A stretch of DNA of 64,000 nucleotides from positions 5,711,226 through 5,775,225 of the forward strand of contig JALMQS010000225.1 of assembly GCA_024734495.1 (NCBI GenBank), read 5' to 3'. The stretch comes from Forficula auricularia (taxonomy: Eukaryota; Arthropoda; Insecta; Dermaptera; Forficulidae). Shown piece by piece: positions 14,371 through 27,033 of this stretch; positions within the stretch are counted from its first letter, which is position 1; each line of letters opens with the position of its first letter. The notes under the pieces are model-generated. The model had not been told where the DNA came from, did no database searches, and was given only the letters and a program-made list of their open reading frames with translations. A program made the position numbers and the translations under genes.

Positions 14371-14942
14371 AATTCGAATTAATCTGTCCGTTGGTTTGTT
14401 TGACCGCCCTTGAGAATAATAATTAAGTTGTTGTATTTTAAATATCTCCATGGAAAAATGAAAATTACTTTTTTGTAAAATAATTTAATACTTCCCTGTG
14501 AAATACTTAATCCTTCCGGGTCTCTGGATATATAATAGGGTGAGCCATGACGTGATCTCAAATAGAAAATCGACTTGCAATTGATAATTTGTTTTTTTTT
14601 TTAAATATTTGTTCTTAATAATGAATTATTCTGTGTGTTGGTTTGTTTGACCGCCCGTGAGAATACTCATTAAGTTTTTGTATTTTAAAAATCTCCATGG
14701 AATTCTTAAAATTACTTTTTTTTAAATATTTATTACTTTCCCTCGAAATACTTAATCCTTCCGGGTCTCTGGGCATATAATAGTGAGAGCCATGGCGTGA
14801 TTTCAAATAGAAAATCGACTTGAAATTGATAATATGTTGATTTTTTTTTAAATATTTGTTCTTAATAATGAATTAATCTGTCTGTTGGTTTGTTTGACCG
14901 CCCTTGAGAATACTAATTAAGTTGTTGTATTTTAAATATTTT
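14371..14942 (-). repeat. Satellite A, inverted block
   Basis: The same monomers in reverse complement; the phrases ttggtttgtttgaccgccct and cttaatccttccgggtctct are complements of the plus-strand boxes. The orientation changes at about 14370, and family B begins at 14943. Confidence 0.85.
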
Positions 14943-16054
14943 GGACAAGAGAGAAATAAATTATCTTTGTAAAAATTATGAAAAATTTAGATTTTAATTT
15001 AATTTTAATTATATAGATGCAATTCTTAAAATACTATGAATAATATACGAAAATAAGTGGATTGCTAAACAACAAACAGATATATTTTTTGATATAAGAG
15101 ATATATTTTATTAAAATACTCACGAAATGAACAAATTCGAGACCGTGTGATGGCCTGAAGTCAACTCAGGTGTCCTCAATTTATACCTGTTGGACAAGAG
15201 AGAAATAAAATATTTTTGGAAACATTATAAAAAATTTAGATTTTAATTTATAATTAATTATATATGGGCAATTATTAAAATACTATGAATAACATAAGGA
15301 AATAAGTGGATGGCTAACACACAAACACATCTATTTTTTTGATATAAGAGATAAATTCTATAAAAATACTCACGAAATGAACAAATTCGAGACTGTGTGA
15401 TGGCCTGAAGTCAACCCAGGTGTCCTCAATTTATACTGTTGGACAAGAGGGGACTGAATTATTTTTGAAAAAATTTATATTTTAATTTAATTTTAATTAT
15501 ATAGGTGCAATTATTAAAATATTATGATTAACATACGAAAATAAGTGGATGACTAACACACAAACAGATATATTTTTTTATTTAAGAGATAAATTTTATA
15601 AAATACTAACGAAATTATCAAATTCGAGACTGTGTGATGGCCTGAAGTCAACCTAGGTGTCCTCAATTCATACCTGTTGGACAAGAGAGAAATGATTTAT
15701 TTTTGAAAGAATAATAAAAAATTCAGATTTTTATTTAATATTAATTATATAGGGTCAATTATTAAAATACTAAACATAATATAGGAAAATAAGAGATGGC
15801 TAACACACAAACACAAATATTTTTTTGATATAAGAGATAAATTTTATAAAAATACTCATGAAATGAACAAATTCGAGACTGCGTGATGGCTTCAAGTCAA
15901 CCCAGGTGTCCTTAATTTATACTGTTAGACAAGAGGGAAATGAGTTATTTTTGAAAAACTTATAAAAAAATTTATATTTTTAATTTAATATTAATTATAT
16001 AGGTGCAATTATTAAAATACTAAAGATAATATAGGAAAATAAGTGGATGGCTAA
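14943..16054 (+). repeat. Satellite family B, ~245-bp tandem monomers (left part)
   Basis: Monomers begin ggacaagagagaaat (14943, 15192, 15441, 15679, 15926) and include gtgcaattattaaaata, aagtggatggctaacac, acaaacagatatatttt and gtgtgatggcctgaagtcaa. Monomer length is close to family A, but I see no convincing sequence similarity. Confidence 0.9.
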
Positions 16055-17120
16055 CACAGAAAACAATAAATTAATTCACGATAGGCAATATGGATTCAGA
16101 CAAAATCGTTCCACAGGCGACATCTTAACCTATGTCACCCACACCTTCAACAATACTCTAGAGGCCGGAAAAGAAACCCTCGCTGTAGCCCTTGATATCT
16201 CCAAAGCTTTTGACCAGGTTTGGCACAAAAATCTTCTTGCCAAACTGCCAGCCTTTGGATTCACACCAACACTTCGCAAATGGATAGAAAGCTTTCTGAC
16301 AAACCGAAGTATAAAAGTTGTGGTGGATGGAACATCATCTGAATCGTTCTCTACAAACTCTGGTGTTCCCCAAGGCTCTGTAATCTCCTCCACACTCTTC
16401 CTTATTTATATAAACGACCTTATTGATCAAACGGCAAACCCCACTCATTGTTACGCCGACGATAGCACTCTACACGGCAAACCCTCTCTCCCGAATAATC
16501 GAATCAATATTGCCTCCTCAATTACTCTCGACCTAGACAAACTGAATAAATGGGGCTCTCAAAATTTAGTTAACTTTAATTCAAATAAGACTCAATGTTG
16601 TCTAATTTCTAGGCGCGAAAATAGAGATTTCCCTGATATTCACTTCGATTCGAATACCCTAAAAATGTGTAACAGCCTATCCATGTTGGGCGTCTCTGTC
16701 GCATCTGACCTGTCTTGGAATGAACACATCTCCTCTGTGGCGAAATCTGCAGCAAGGAAGATTGGCTTCTTATTCAGGTCCAAGCGATTTTACAAACCCC
16801 CACAACTTCTCACCATCTACAAAGCCCAAATCCGCCCCTATCTCGAATACTGCTCTCATCTGTGGAGAGGAGCCTCAAAATATTCTCTTGCTACCCTTGA
16901 TGCAATTCAGAAACGAGCCGTCAGGCTAATTGACGATTCTACCCTCACCGACTCCCTCGACTCGCTGGCTCATCGAAGAGATGTCTCCGCCCTTTCCCTT
17001 TTCTATAGATACTATCACGGCAGGTGCTCTGATGAGATAAAATCAATAATTCCCCCAAAGCATGCTTTGCACGCAGCACACGTTTTGCCGACTCCCAACA
17101 CTCTTTCGCGGTCAAATTAG
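16047..17120 (+). pseudogene. LINE reverse transcriptase, 3' portion
   Basis: An open frame of 357 codons whose first codons belong to the satellite flank. Reverse transcriptase blocks are in order: QYGFRQNRST (about residues 13-22), the ALDISKAFDQVWH block with the first catalytic Asp (residues 48-60), SGVPQGSVISSTLF (105-118), and the CYADDSTLH catalytic box. A thumb region with LGVSVASDLSWNEH and RPYLEYCSHLW follows. The enzyme would copy its own RNA at a nicked target. Typical C-terminal residues for this group (a NSLPASIFP-like stretch) lie just downstream in another frame, so a frameshift sits near 17095. The endonuclease and first ORF are absent. The clade is Jockey/CR1-like; I cannot resolve it further. 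Confidence 0.85.
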
Positions 17121-17388
17121 AAAAGTGCCGGACCACTTCATTCGCGAATACATATATCCCCATGACTTCAAGGAACTGGAACTCTCTCCCAGCCTCTATC
17201 TTTCCCAGCACCTATGATCTTCAAACCTTCAAAACCAGGGTGCATCGACACCTACGTCTACACCCTCTCACTTAATCAACTTTCCCTTCTCTTCGGTAAT
17301 GCAAGGGTCTTTCGAGATCCATAGGGGCTACACCTTTACTGGTGCACCCCTTCTTGCATTCGATTGCATTAAAAAAAAAAAAAAAAAA
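16055..17388 (+). mobile_element. 5'-truncated non-LTR retrotransposon (Jockey/CR1-like) in satellite B
   Basis: The element interrupts a satellite B monomer inside aacacacaaacagata. It ends with an 18-nt poly-A (17371-17388) followed by resumed satellite, and a short direct repeat (acagaaa) lies at both junctions. It contains the reverse transcriptase half of a LINE and a 3' UTR; the 5' end is missing. A second, shorter copy in the opposite orientation lies at 33617-34159. Confidence 0.9.
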
Positions 17389-18890
17389 CAGAAACAGATA
17401 TACTTTTTTGATATAATAGATAAATTTTATAAAAATACTCACGAAATTATCAAATTCGAGACTGTGTGATGGTCTAGAGTCAACCCAGGTCTCGTCAATT
17501 TATACTTGTTGGACAAGAGAGAAATGAGTTATTTTTAAAAAAAATAATAAAAAATTTAGATTTTAATTTAATATTAATTATATAGGAACAATTATTAAAA
17601 TACTATGAATAACATATGAACATTAGTGGATGACTAACACATAAACAGATATATTTTTTGAGATAAGAGATAAATTTTATAAAAATACTCACAAAATGAA
17701 CAAATTCGAGACTGTGTGATGGCCTGAAGTCAACCCAGGTGTCCGCAATTTATAACTGTTGGACAAGAGAAAAATAAATTATTTTTGGAAAAATTATAAA
17801 AAATTTAGATTTTAATTTATAATTAATTATATAGGTGCAATTATTAAAATACTATCAATAATTTTATAAAAGTATTCACCGAAATGATCAAATTCTAGAC
17901 AGAAGTGAACCCTGGAGTGGACCTCGTTGCTCTCAATTTATATCTTTGAGACAAGAGAGAAATGAATTAATTTTGGAAAAATCATATAAAATTTAGATTT
18001 TAAAATTTAATGATATAGGGGCAATTATTAATATACTGTGAAGAATATAGGAAAATATTTGGATGTCGAACACACAAACAGATATATTTTTTCTATATAA
18101 GAGATAAATTTTATAATAATACTCACCGAAATGGTCAAATTCCTGGCAGAAATATGGCCTGGAGTGGACCCCGTTGCTCTCATTTTATACCTTTGAGACA
18201 AGAGAGAAATTAATTATTTTTCTAAAAATTATATAAAATTTAGATTTTAATTTAAAATTAATGTAATAGGGACAATTTTTATGTTAATATGAAGAATCAA
18301 AGAAAATATTTGAATATCGAACACACAAACAGATATATTTTTTCTATATAAGAGATTAATTTTTTATAAAAATACTCACCGAAATCGCCAAATTCGAGAC
18401 AGAAAGATGTCCTGGAGTTGACCCCGTTGCTCTCATTTTATTCCTTTAAGACAAGAGAGAAATTCAATATTTTTTGAAAAAATTATATAAAATTTAGAGT
18501 TTAAGTTAAAATTGATGATATAGGGGCAATTATTTTTTTACTATGAAGAATCACTGAAAATATTTGGATATTGAACACACAAACAGATATTTTTTTTCTA
18601 TATAAGAGATAAATTTTAAAAAATACTCACCGAAATGATAAAATTCAAGGCAGAAAGACGGTCTAGAGTGGACCCCAGTGCTATTATTTTATTCCTTTAA
18701 GACAAGAGAGAAATTAATTATTTTTGTAATAATTATATAAAATTTAGATTTTAATTTAAAATTAATGATATAGGGGCAATTATTAAGATACTATGAGGAA
18801 TATATGCAAATATTTGTATTTCGAACACACAAACAGATATATATTTTATATATATAAGTTATTTTTTATAAAAATACATTTTAATGAGAA
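17389..18890 (+). repeat. Satellite family B (right part), increasingly diverged
   Basis: The monomers resume after the LINE. From about 17940 they shift to a subtype with tttgagacaagagagaaat and tggagtggaccccgttgctc. Six or more monomers are visible, fading out by 18890. Confidence 0.85.
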
Positions 18891-19689
18891 TTTGTGGAGG
18901 AAATAAAAAGGTGATAAGGAAACGAATAATAAAAAGAAAAAGAGATCGGAAAACCAATTAAAGCTCTCAAACTTTGATATATTTTTTGATATATTCAATG
19001 TCAGTGAGCTCTTAAGCAGTGGACAGTGGTTTCACACCGGCCGATTAGAAGGGTTTAATCTACCACTTGATTTGGTGTTAGTAGGGAGAAAATTATGTGT
19101 TATTTACTTAATTACTTGGATTTATTATAGATATATTATAAATTATAAGATTATGTTAATATTTAAAATAGAATATTAGTTGAAATTATTATAGAACAAT
19201 TAAAATTTGAAAACCATGCAATAATAAATATATACTAATACTAATAAAATTAAAACGTATATTACTATATTACTATAAGTTTAATTACAATTAAGATGGA
19301 TTGAAATTGAATTAGTTTAAAAAGGAATGTTCCAAAATAAAATATTTATATTCAATGGGAATATTTTGGGTGAGATGTGATTGTCAAAAGATGAATTATT
19401 GCTGGCAAAACGGTCGGGGAGGATGGCCAGTTAGGTACATGTGTTTTTAGGAACAAAGGATAAAAAGAAAATATTATATAGAATAAGATTTTAATTTAAT
19501 TAAATTTGAAGGGATTAAAATAAAAATGATATTTTTATATCAATGGATTAAGCAAAAAATTCTGAAGAGTTTCATGCAAATAAAATATTTAAAATTGGCC
19601 TGAAAATGCAGAATATCGCTAGAGATGCAGAGAGCAGCAGGTAGTATGTGCTCACTTTGAGTTCTGAGGCCTAACTGTTTTTTGTTTGA
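18891..19689. other. Unassigned AT-rich sequence
   Basis: Lies between satellites B and C. I see no ORF, RNA gene or repeat in it, apart from a short GC-richer patch near 19035 and a patch at 19390-19440. Confidence 0.5.
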
Positions 19690-22222
19690 ACACCTCCATG
19701 GCTCATTCGATTATATAATGACTGAGGTCGGAAAATGTTAAATATTTCGGGGGAAAAGTATTAAAAATTTTGAGATATAAATAATTGTATTTATACAAGG
19801 GAGATATCATTATTACTAAAATCTAATCAAGATTATATTGGGATGACAAACAAATCTATAGAGACATTGATTCAATAATCAGGAGAAAATATAACAAAAA
19901 ATATGACCACTTTATCAATTTAAAGAACGAATTTTTGTTTGAACACCGCCATGGCTAATTCGATTACATAACCTGAGGTCCGAAAGGGTTAAATATTACC
20001 AGGGGAAAAGTATTAAAAATTTTGAGAAAAATGTAAATCTAATTATTCAATGGAGATAATTTAATTATTAAAATCTAATCAAGATTCTATTGGGGTGACA
20101 AACAAACCAAAAAACAGATTCAATCACTAATAAGGAGAAAATTTATCAAAAAAATAGCAACATTTTATCAATTTCAAGTCCGAATTTTTGTTTAAACACT
20201 CCCATGGCTCATTCGATTATAGCCTGAGGTCCGAAAGGGTTAAATTTTTCAGGAGAAAAGTATTAAAAATTTAAAAAAATGTAATTCTAATTATTCAAGG
20301 GATATATTTTAATTATTAAAAGTTAATATTGGGGTTATAAAAAACCAATATACAAATTCAAACAATAATCAGAAGAAAATCTATCAAAACATATAAATTT
20401 CAAGTCGGAATGGTCGTTTGTAGACCCCAATGGCTAATTCGATTATATAACCTGATGTCAGAAAGCCTTAAATTGGTAGGAAGCAAAATATTAAAAATTA
20501 AACAAAAATGTAATTCTAATTATTCAAGGGAGATATTTTAATTATTAAAATCTAATTACGATGTTTTTGGGCTATCAAATAAACCAATAGACACATTCAA
20601 ACAATAATAATAAGAAATTCTATCTAAAAATACGATCACTTTATGAATTTCAATTGCAAATTTTTTTAACACCCTCATGGCTCATTCGATTATATAGCCT
20701 GATGTCAGAAAGGGTTAAATTTTTCAGGAGAAAAGTATTAAAAATTTTGAAAAAAATGTATTTTTAATTATTCAAGGAATATACTTTAATTATTAAAGTC
20801 TAATCACGATTCTATTGGGGTTATAAACAACCAATAGACACATTCAAGCAAAAAATCAGAAGAAAATCTATCAAAAAATACGACCACTTTATAAATTTCA
20901 AGTCGTAATTTTCGTTTGAAGATCCCAATGGCTCATTCGATTATATAGCCTGATGTCAGAAAGGGTTAAATTTTTCAGTAGAAAAATATTAAAAATTTTG
21001 AAAAAAAAATGTAATTCTAGTTATTCAAGGGATATATTTTTATTATTAAAGTCTAATCACGATTCTATTGGGGTTATAAAAAACTAATAGAACACATTCA
21101 AACAATAATCAGTAGAAAATCTATCAACAAATAGGATCACTTCATGAATTTCAATTCGAAATTTTTTTTAAAACCCCCATGGATCATTCGATTATATAGC
21201 CAGATGTCCGAGGGGTTAAATTTTTAGGTGGAAAAGTATTAAAAATTTTGAAAAAAATGTAATTCTAGTTATTCAAGGGATATATTTTAATTATTAAAGT
21301 CTAATCACGATTCTATTAGGGTTATAAATAACCAATAGACACATTCAAACAATAATCAGTAGAAAATCTATCAAAAATACGACCACATTATGAATTTTAA
21401 TTCAAAATTTTTTACTTTACAACCCCATGGCTCATTCGATTATATAGGCTGATGTCCGAAAGGGTTAAATTTTTAGGGAGAAAATTATTATTAATTTTGA
21501 AAAAAATGTAATTCTAATTATTCAAGATAGATTTTTTAATTATTAAAGACTAATCACGATTCTATTGGGATTATAAACAAACCAATAGACACATTCAAAA
21601 AATAATCAGAAAGGTTTAAATTGTTAAGGAGCAAAATATTAAAAATTTTGAAAAAAATGTAATTCTAATTATTCAAGGGAGACATTTTAATTATTAAAAT
21701 CTAATTACGATTTTTTTGGGGTATCAAATAAACCAATAGACAGATTCAAACAATAATCAGAAGAAAATCTATCAAAAAATAGGATCACTTTATAAATTTC
21801 AATTCCAAATTGTTTACTTAACACCCCAATGGCTCAATCGATTATATAGCCTGATGTCATAAAGGGTTAAATTTTTCGGAAGAAAAGTTTTAAAAATTTT
21901 GAAAAAAATGTAATTCTAATTATTCAAGGGAGATAAAATCTAATTACAATTTTTTGGGCTATCAAATAAACCAAGATTCTATTAGGGTGATAAACAAACC
22001 TATAGACACATTCAAACAATAATCATAAGAAAATCTATCAAAAAATACGATCACTTTATGAATTTCAATTCCAAATTTTTTAATTAACACCCCCACGGCT
22101 CATTCGACTGATTCGTCTGATGTCCGAAAGAGTTAAATTTTTAGTTTAAAAAGTATTAAAATTTTTGAAAAAAATCTAATTCTAATTATTCAAGGGAGAT
22201 ATTTAAATTATTCAAATCTAAT
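19690..22222 (+). repeat. Satellite family C, ~250 bp, diverged relative of family A
   Basis: About ten to eleven monomers with catggctcattcgattatat (19698, 19949, 20202 and onwards), gaaagggttaaatttttcag, gtaattctaattattcaagg, ttctattggggttataaac and ctatcaaaaaatacgacc. The order of boxes matches family A (catggctc, ggttaa, aattattcaagg or ccatgg, caaacaaacc, tttcaagtcg), so A and C probably share an ancestor. Several monomers are shortened, for example around 21600 and 21960. Confidence 0.85.
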
Positions 22223-22510
22223 CTAAGCAAAAAAAATTAAACATTTTCACCCCCGAAAAAATCTGACATAAATGGTAAGGGTCCCCCTGTTGTCTCAATC
22301 ATGAGTTTTTATAGAAAAATAAAATTTTAAATCCAAAGATATTTTTATTAAATCTATAATAAGAGTATTTAAAATGAATAAATATGCTATTTATTTTGAT
22401 ATTAAACAAAAAAATTAAACTTTTTCACCCTCGAAAAAATCTGACATCAATGGTAAGGGTTCCCCCCTGTTGTCTCAATCATGAATTTTTATAGAAAAAT
22501 AAAAATATTA
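22223..22510 (+). repeat. Two-copy direct repeat
   Basis: A ~95-bp unit (attaaacattttcacccccg through atgagtttttatagaaaaat) at about 22230-22320 is repeated at 22412-22502, with an AT spacer of about 90 bp. Confidence 0.75.
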
Positions 22511-22630
22511 AATCTAAATATATTTTTTCAATTCTCTAGGACCGTCTGATCCCAAATATACGAAAGTTTCTATAATTTGGATATATATTGTCAAAATATG
22601 AAATTTCATCAGTCAGTATACTTGCCTATT
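22511..22630 (+). repeat. Family D repeat, isolated copy
   Basis: It contains caattctctaggaccgtctg, cccaaatatacgaaa and ttctataatttgg, the same sentence as the arrays at 26525-26680 and 32310-33370. Confidence 0.75.
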
Positions 22631-22835
22631 ATTATTATTAAAAATAGCTGACGTGTTCTGATGTGGCCATCCACTTGACGCTACCATACAACCTGGCCCC
22701 TCACTTATATTTAATAGTTAATAAAATTATTTATATTCATGTAGGGGGGGTGGGTTAGTTTTTGCATTTTCTGGGGGTCTACTTTTTTTTTAGTTTATCT
22801 TATATAATTTACATTTTTCATATTTATGATTCTAT

Positions 22836-23065
22836 TCTCCGTATAAATTGATTCAATAAACAATTTTAACGAAAATGAATTAGGTCTAATCAAAGGATTT
22901 TGATAGATATGTTTATATTCCATGTAGTTGCCCGGAAAGCAAACTAGTGCTTGGGTTCAACTCCTGAGGGGGCAGGACCTTCCTACATGCAATATAAACA
23001 TATCTATAAAATCTTTGATTCGACCTAAATTCATTTTCGTTAATAAATTGATTAAATATCGCAAG
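22836..23065. repeat. Foldback element, ~80-bp arms
   Basis: The left arm (22840-22926, ending gatatgtttatattccatg) is the inverted copy of 22980-23063. The loop of about 55 bp is GC-richer (cccggaaagcaaactagtgc). No coding potential. Bases 22631-22835 to its left are unassigned. Confidence 0.75.
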
Positions 23066-23544
23066 TTGATTTTGAGAAAAATTCCCATCTTTCTTTCTCA
23101 AATAGTTAGTCATTTCTTTGCAAACAATTTTAAATTGTCTTTAATTTTGTCCCTTTTGAAAAAGAGGAACTCATTTCTGATGAGTACGTGGATTGCGACC
23201 ACGGGGTTATCCGAGCTAAGTCTGACATTGCTTCCACTTACTTGTGTCAGGCTTCTCTTTTTCTCTCTCCTATACGGCCTCCCTTGGCCAACTCTTGTTT
23301 TTTTTTTTTTTTTTTTTTTTACCGACTCCGACGCTATTAGGTTTTCGAGGGCTAGGGGTTGATTTCCTTTTCATTTTTCTTCTCTTCAACATGTGGAAGG
23401 CAACGGGAAACCACCACATTACAAATCCCGAGAATATGCAACATGACGATTTCTCTTCGAGTAAAGAATTCCGGAGGTAAACTAGCCCCTCGTTCGGATC
23501 TCCGGGAAGGGGCTACCCGAGGAGAGACCATCATAAAGGGAAAA

Positions 23545-24459
23545 ATAAATAATGACTTTCTACGAGTCGGAGCGTGGAATGTTAAGACGCTAAGGGAGAC
23601 GATAAACTAGTGAATTTAAAGCGGGAAATGGATAGACACAAATTGGACATTATTGGGATTAGTGAAATGAGATATCCAGAAGAGGGAGATTTTTGGTTCG
23701 AAAACAGCCATAGAATCATTCACACGGGGGGCAGAATGGGAGGGCAGGAGTGGGCATTATTATGAATAAAAAAATAGGGCAAAGGGTAAAGAATTATCTA
23801 CAGGTAAGCGAAAGGATTGTTATGATTACAGTGGATTCGAAACCGAAAGATACTGTGATAATCCAGGTATACATGCCTACTACATCATATGAGGACCAAG
23901 ATATAGAAGAAATGTACGAACAAATTGAAAACCTGATGAAGCGCGTTAAAGGGGATGAAAATTTAATAATTATGGGGATTGGAATGCAAGAGTAGGAAAA
24001 GGCAAAGAAGGAAAAGTGGTGGGCGAACACGGTCTAGGAAATAGGAATGAAAGGGGCGAAAGATTAATTGAATTTTGCAGTAAGCACAGTCTAGTAGTAG
24101 CAAACACACTCTTCCAACACCATCCAAGAAGGATCTACACGTGGAAAATGCCGTTAGACAAGGGGAGATTTCAAATAGATTACATATTAGTCAGACAAAG
24201 ATTCAGAAATCAATTAAAGGACTGCAAAAGTTATCCTGGGGCTGATATAGCTAGTGATCACAATCTAATTGCGATGAAATGCCAACTAAAATTTAAAAAA
24301 CTAATAAAAAACGGGCGGTCGCGAAAAAACTGGGATATATCTAAATTAAAAAATAAGGAAACCCAAAAACTCTTCGAAAACGTAATGAATAAGAAACTGG
24401 AAGAAAAACACACACAAATAATAAAGAAGATGAAATCGAACAAGAATGGAATGACATGA
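23545..24459 (+). pseudogene. RTE LINE apurinic-like endonuclease domain
   Basis: Similar to the endonuclease part of insect RTE proteins often labelled craniofacial development protein 2-like. Visible blocks are RVGAWNVKTLRE at about 23565-23600 (start of the exo-endo-phosphatase fold), IIGISEMRYPEEG, VIIQVYMPTTSYEDQDIEEM, the GDWNARVGKG catalytic block near 23978, YTWKMPLDKGRFQIDYILV, and ASDHNLIAMKCQL, which carries the catalytic His. The reading frame changes near 23600, 23740 and 23980, so no intact protein can be made. In the family this domain nicks target DNA to start target-primed reverse transcription. Confidence 0.8.
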
Positions 24460-26422
24460 AATCAAGCCTGACCGAAACAGCTAACGAAGTCCTTCAATCA
24501 AAGAAAAACGAAATTAAAAAGCCATGGGTAACAGACGAAATACGGCAACTGATTGACGAACGAAGACAATTTAAGAACAGAAAAGACGAAGAAGGGAAAG
24601 AAACATATAAAAAATTAAGATGGAAAGTTATAAGAGAATGTAGAAAAGCAAAAGAAAAAATGATTCAAGAAAAATGTAAAGAAGTCAACGAAAATCTAGT
24701 ATTGGGAAAAGTTGATGTAGCCTATAGGACAATAAAAAGAAATTTTCAAGAAGACAAGCCAAAAAGCAAGAACATAAGAGATAAAGGAGGCCACATTATT
24801 CTAAACGAAAACGAACAGGCAAATAGATGGAAGGAACACCTAGAAGAACTCTATGGAGAAGAAAAAACAATGAACCCAATAGAAGAAGAAGAATCTGTGG
24901 ACGAAAACGAATTAGGAGACCCCATACTCAGGTCAGAATTCGAGACAGCTTTGAAGGAACTAAAAAATAATAGACCACCCGGAATAGACAATATACAAGC
25001 TGAAATCCTAAAGAACTCTGGAGAAAAGGCACGTGACAAACTTTTTGAACTAATTAGCAAAATCTATAAATTGGGAATCATCCCAAAAGATTTCCGAAAA
25101 AAACAAAATAGTCACACTTCCCAAAAAGACAGGCGCGGATAAATGTGAAAATTTCAGGACCATTAGCCTAACCTCACATGCCTCCAAAATCCTAACCAAA
25201 ATAATCCAAAGAAGAATAGAACAAAGAGTTGAAGAAACTCTGGGGGAAGACCAGTTCGGCTTTAGAAGAAACAGAGGCACCCGAGAAGCAATTCTCTCTC
25301 TTAGACTAATAATAGAAAGGGCTTTTATCAGGGAAGAATCTGTCTACATCGGATTCATAGACCTAGAAAAAGCATTCGATAACGTCAATTGGGAAATTAT
25401 GTTTAAAATATTAAAACAGGCGGGAATAAAATTCAGAGAGAGAAGACTAATCTACAATCTATATCAAAACCAGACGGCAATTATAAATATTGGTGATGAA
25501 CACAGAAGAAGCCAAAATAAAAAAAGGTGTAAGACAAGGATGTGTGCTGTCACCCATGATTTTCAACTTATACATAGAAGAAGCGATTAAAGAATTCAAA
25601 GACAAAATTGATACAGGTATAGAAATCCAAGGTCAAAAGATCGCTATGTTAAGATTTGCCGATGACATTGCCCTTCTAGGAAGCAATAAAAAAGAATTAG
25701 AGGACGCCTTGAATGGAATTAACCAAATCCTAATAGAAGAAATCAAAATGAAAATAAACAAGAATAAAACCAAGGTCCTAGTATGTACAAAAAAAGAACA
25801 AACGAGACAGGAATGCATCAAAATTAACCAAGAAAACCTAGAAGGAGTTAAGGAATTCCGCTACCTAGGAAGTAAAATAACATGGGATGGGAGGAGCAAA
25901 AACGAAATTAAATCAAGAATTGCCCAAGCAAAAATGGGGTTTAATTCAAAACAAAAACTACTATGCTCCTCCTCAATCAGCTTAGCAAACAGGAAGTTGC
26001 TATTGAAGACATATGTATGGAGCATAGCCATGTACGGGTGTGAAACCTGGACAATTGGAAAAGCGGAGAGAAAGAGATTGGAGGCTTTCGAAATGTGGTG
26101 CTACAGAAGAATGATGAATATCAAATGGATGGATAAAATCACAAATGAAGAAGTTCTTGGAAAAATCGGAGAAAGAAGAACCTTGTGGAAGAGTCTGAAG
26201 AAGAGAAGAGGTCAGATGATGGGGCACACACTGAGACATGGGGGACTGCTTAGGGATATCTTGGAGGGGGAGGTGGGAAAGAAAAGGGGAAGGGGAAGAC
26301 CCAGATTAGAATATTTCAACCAAATAATTGGGGATATGGGATGCCAGACATTTAGAGAGGTTAAACAGCTGGCGGAGGACAGAGTCGAGTGGAGACGGAT
26401 TGTTGCATCAAACCAGTCTTAG
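24456..26422 (+). pseudogene. RTE LINE reverse transcriptase domain
   Basis: It continues the endonuclease with small frame overlaps. Blocks in order: NRPPGIDNIQAEILKNSG (about 24970), QFGFRRNRGTREAI (25255), YIGFIDLEKAFDNVNW (25345, first catalytic Asp), KKGVRQGCVLSPMIFNLYIE (25510), LRFADDIALLGSN (25650, catalytic FADD intact), EFRYLGSKITWDGR (25853) and a C-terminal basic GRGRPRLEYFNQIIGDMG ending in WRRIV (26290-26410), typical of the group. Frameshifts lie near 25110-25140 and 25490. The catalytic boxes remain readable, so decay is moderate. It is an inactive copy. Confidence 0.85.
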
Positions 26423-26455
26423 GACTGTATACTCAATGATGATGATCATCAGTCC

Positions 26456-26680
26456 ACGATTTTATATATAGCCTATATATAGCCTTGCCATTTTTTCGTT
26501 TTTTTACAATTTTTTTTCCATTTCAAATAAAATATCGTTTTTCAATTCTCTAGGACCGACTGACCTTAAATATACTAAAATTTATATAATTTGGGTATTT
26601 CAATTTTTTTTCAAAATCAGAAATTTCACAAAGCTATAGTGTTGCCATTTTTTCGTTTTTCGACAAATTATTATTTTTTA
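26456..26680 (+). repeat. Family D repeat copies
   Basis: Contains tagccttgccattttttcg, caattctctaggaccgactg and cttaaatatactaaaattta. This is the right flank of the RTE insertion. Confidence 0.7.
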
Positions 26681-27033
26681 ACCGACTTCAAAAAAGGAGG
26701 AGGTTCTCTATTCGACTGAATTTTTTTTTTTTTTTTTTTTTTTGTGCCTATGTTACCTCATATCTCCGCCAATTCTCAACCGATTTTGAAAAATTTTTTT
26801 GCATTGGGTCCAGTCTAGCTTCCGATTGGTCCCATTTTTTTTTCGTTTTTTTTCATAGGTATTAGACCTTTTTTATTAGGTTTGTTTAGACCTAACCTCT
26901 TTGTTTATGAACCGATTTCGATGGTTCTTTTTTTATCCGATAGGGGGTGTCTTGGGGATGGTGCCATATTAATTTGATCAAGTTCTGATGATATGATCAC
27001 TATTAATAACATCACTAAAAAGAGAAAAATAAA
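26681..27033. repeat. Dispersed ACCGACTTCAAAAA repeat
   Basis: It begins aaccgacttcaaaaaaggag followed by gaggttctctattcgactg and a 23-nt T run, then Pyr-rich sequence with two gaaccgatttcgat or caaccgattttgaa phrases. This text is familiar from dispersed repeats of many insect genomes. I cannot assign a class. Confidence 0.6.

Larger units (their letters stand above)
23290..26455 (+). mobile_element. Decayed RTE-clade LINE
   Basis: Endonuclease followed by reverse transcriptase on one strand, with a very short 3' region ending in an ATGATGATGATCATC-type tail (26437-26451), as is usual for RTE elements. The coding region is broken by several frameshifts. The 5' limit is uncertain; a 23-nt T run lies at 23299-23321 and a compact hairpin-rich segment at 23170-23240. 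The right flank returns to family D repeat. Confidence 0.85.

Noticed and set aside
16130..17211. Antisense and shifted frames over the LINE
   Set aside because: Shadows of the reverse transcriptase frame.
1..22222. Regularly spaced repeats resembling a CRISPR array
   Set aside because: The units are ~250 bp without unique spacers, and the surrounding elements are eukaryotic.
23165..23225. Hammerhead ribozyme at ctgatgagtacgtgg
   Set aside because: The CTGATGA is present, but no GAAA follows a closing stem II.
22913..23480. Frames with Phe-rich runs near 23250
   Set aside because: Produced by the T run and the foldback element; no conserved content.
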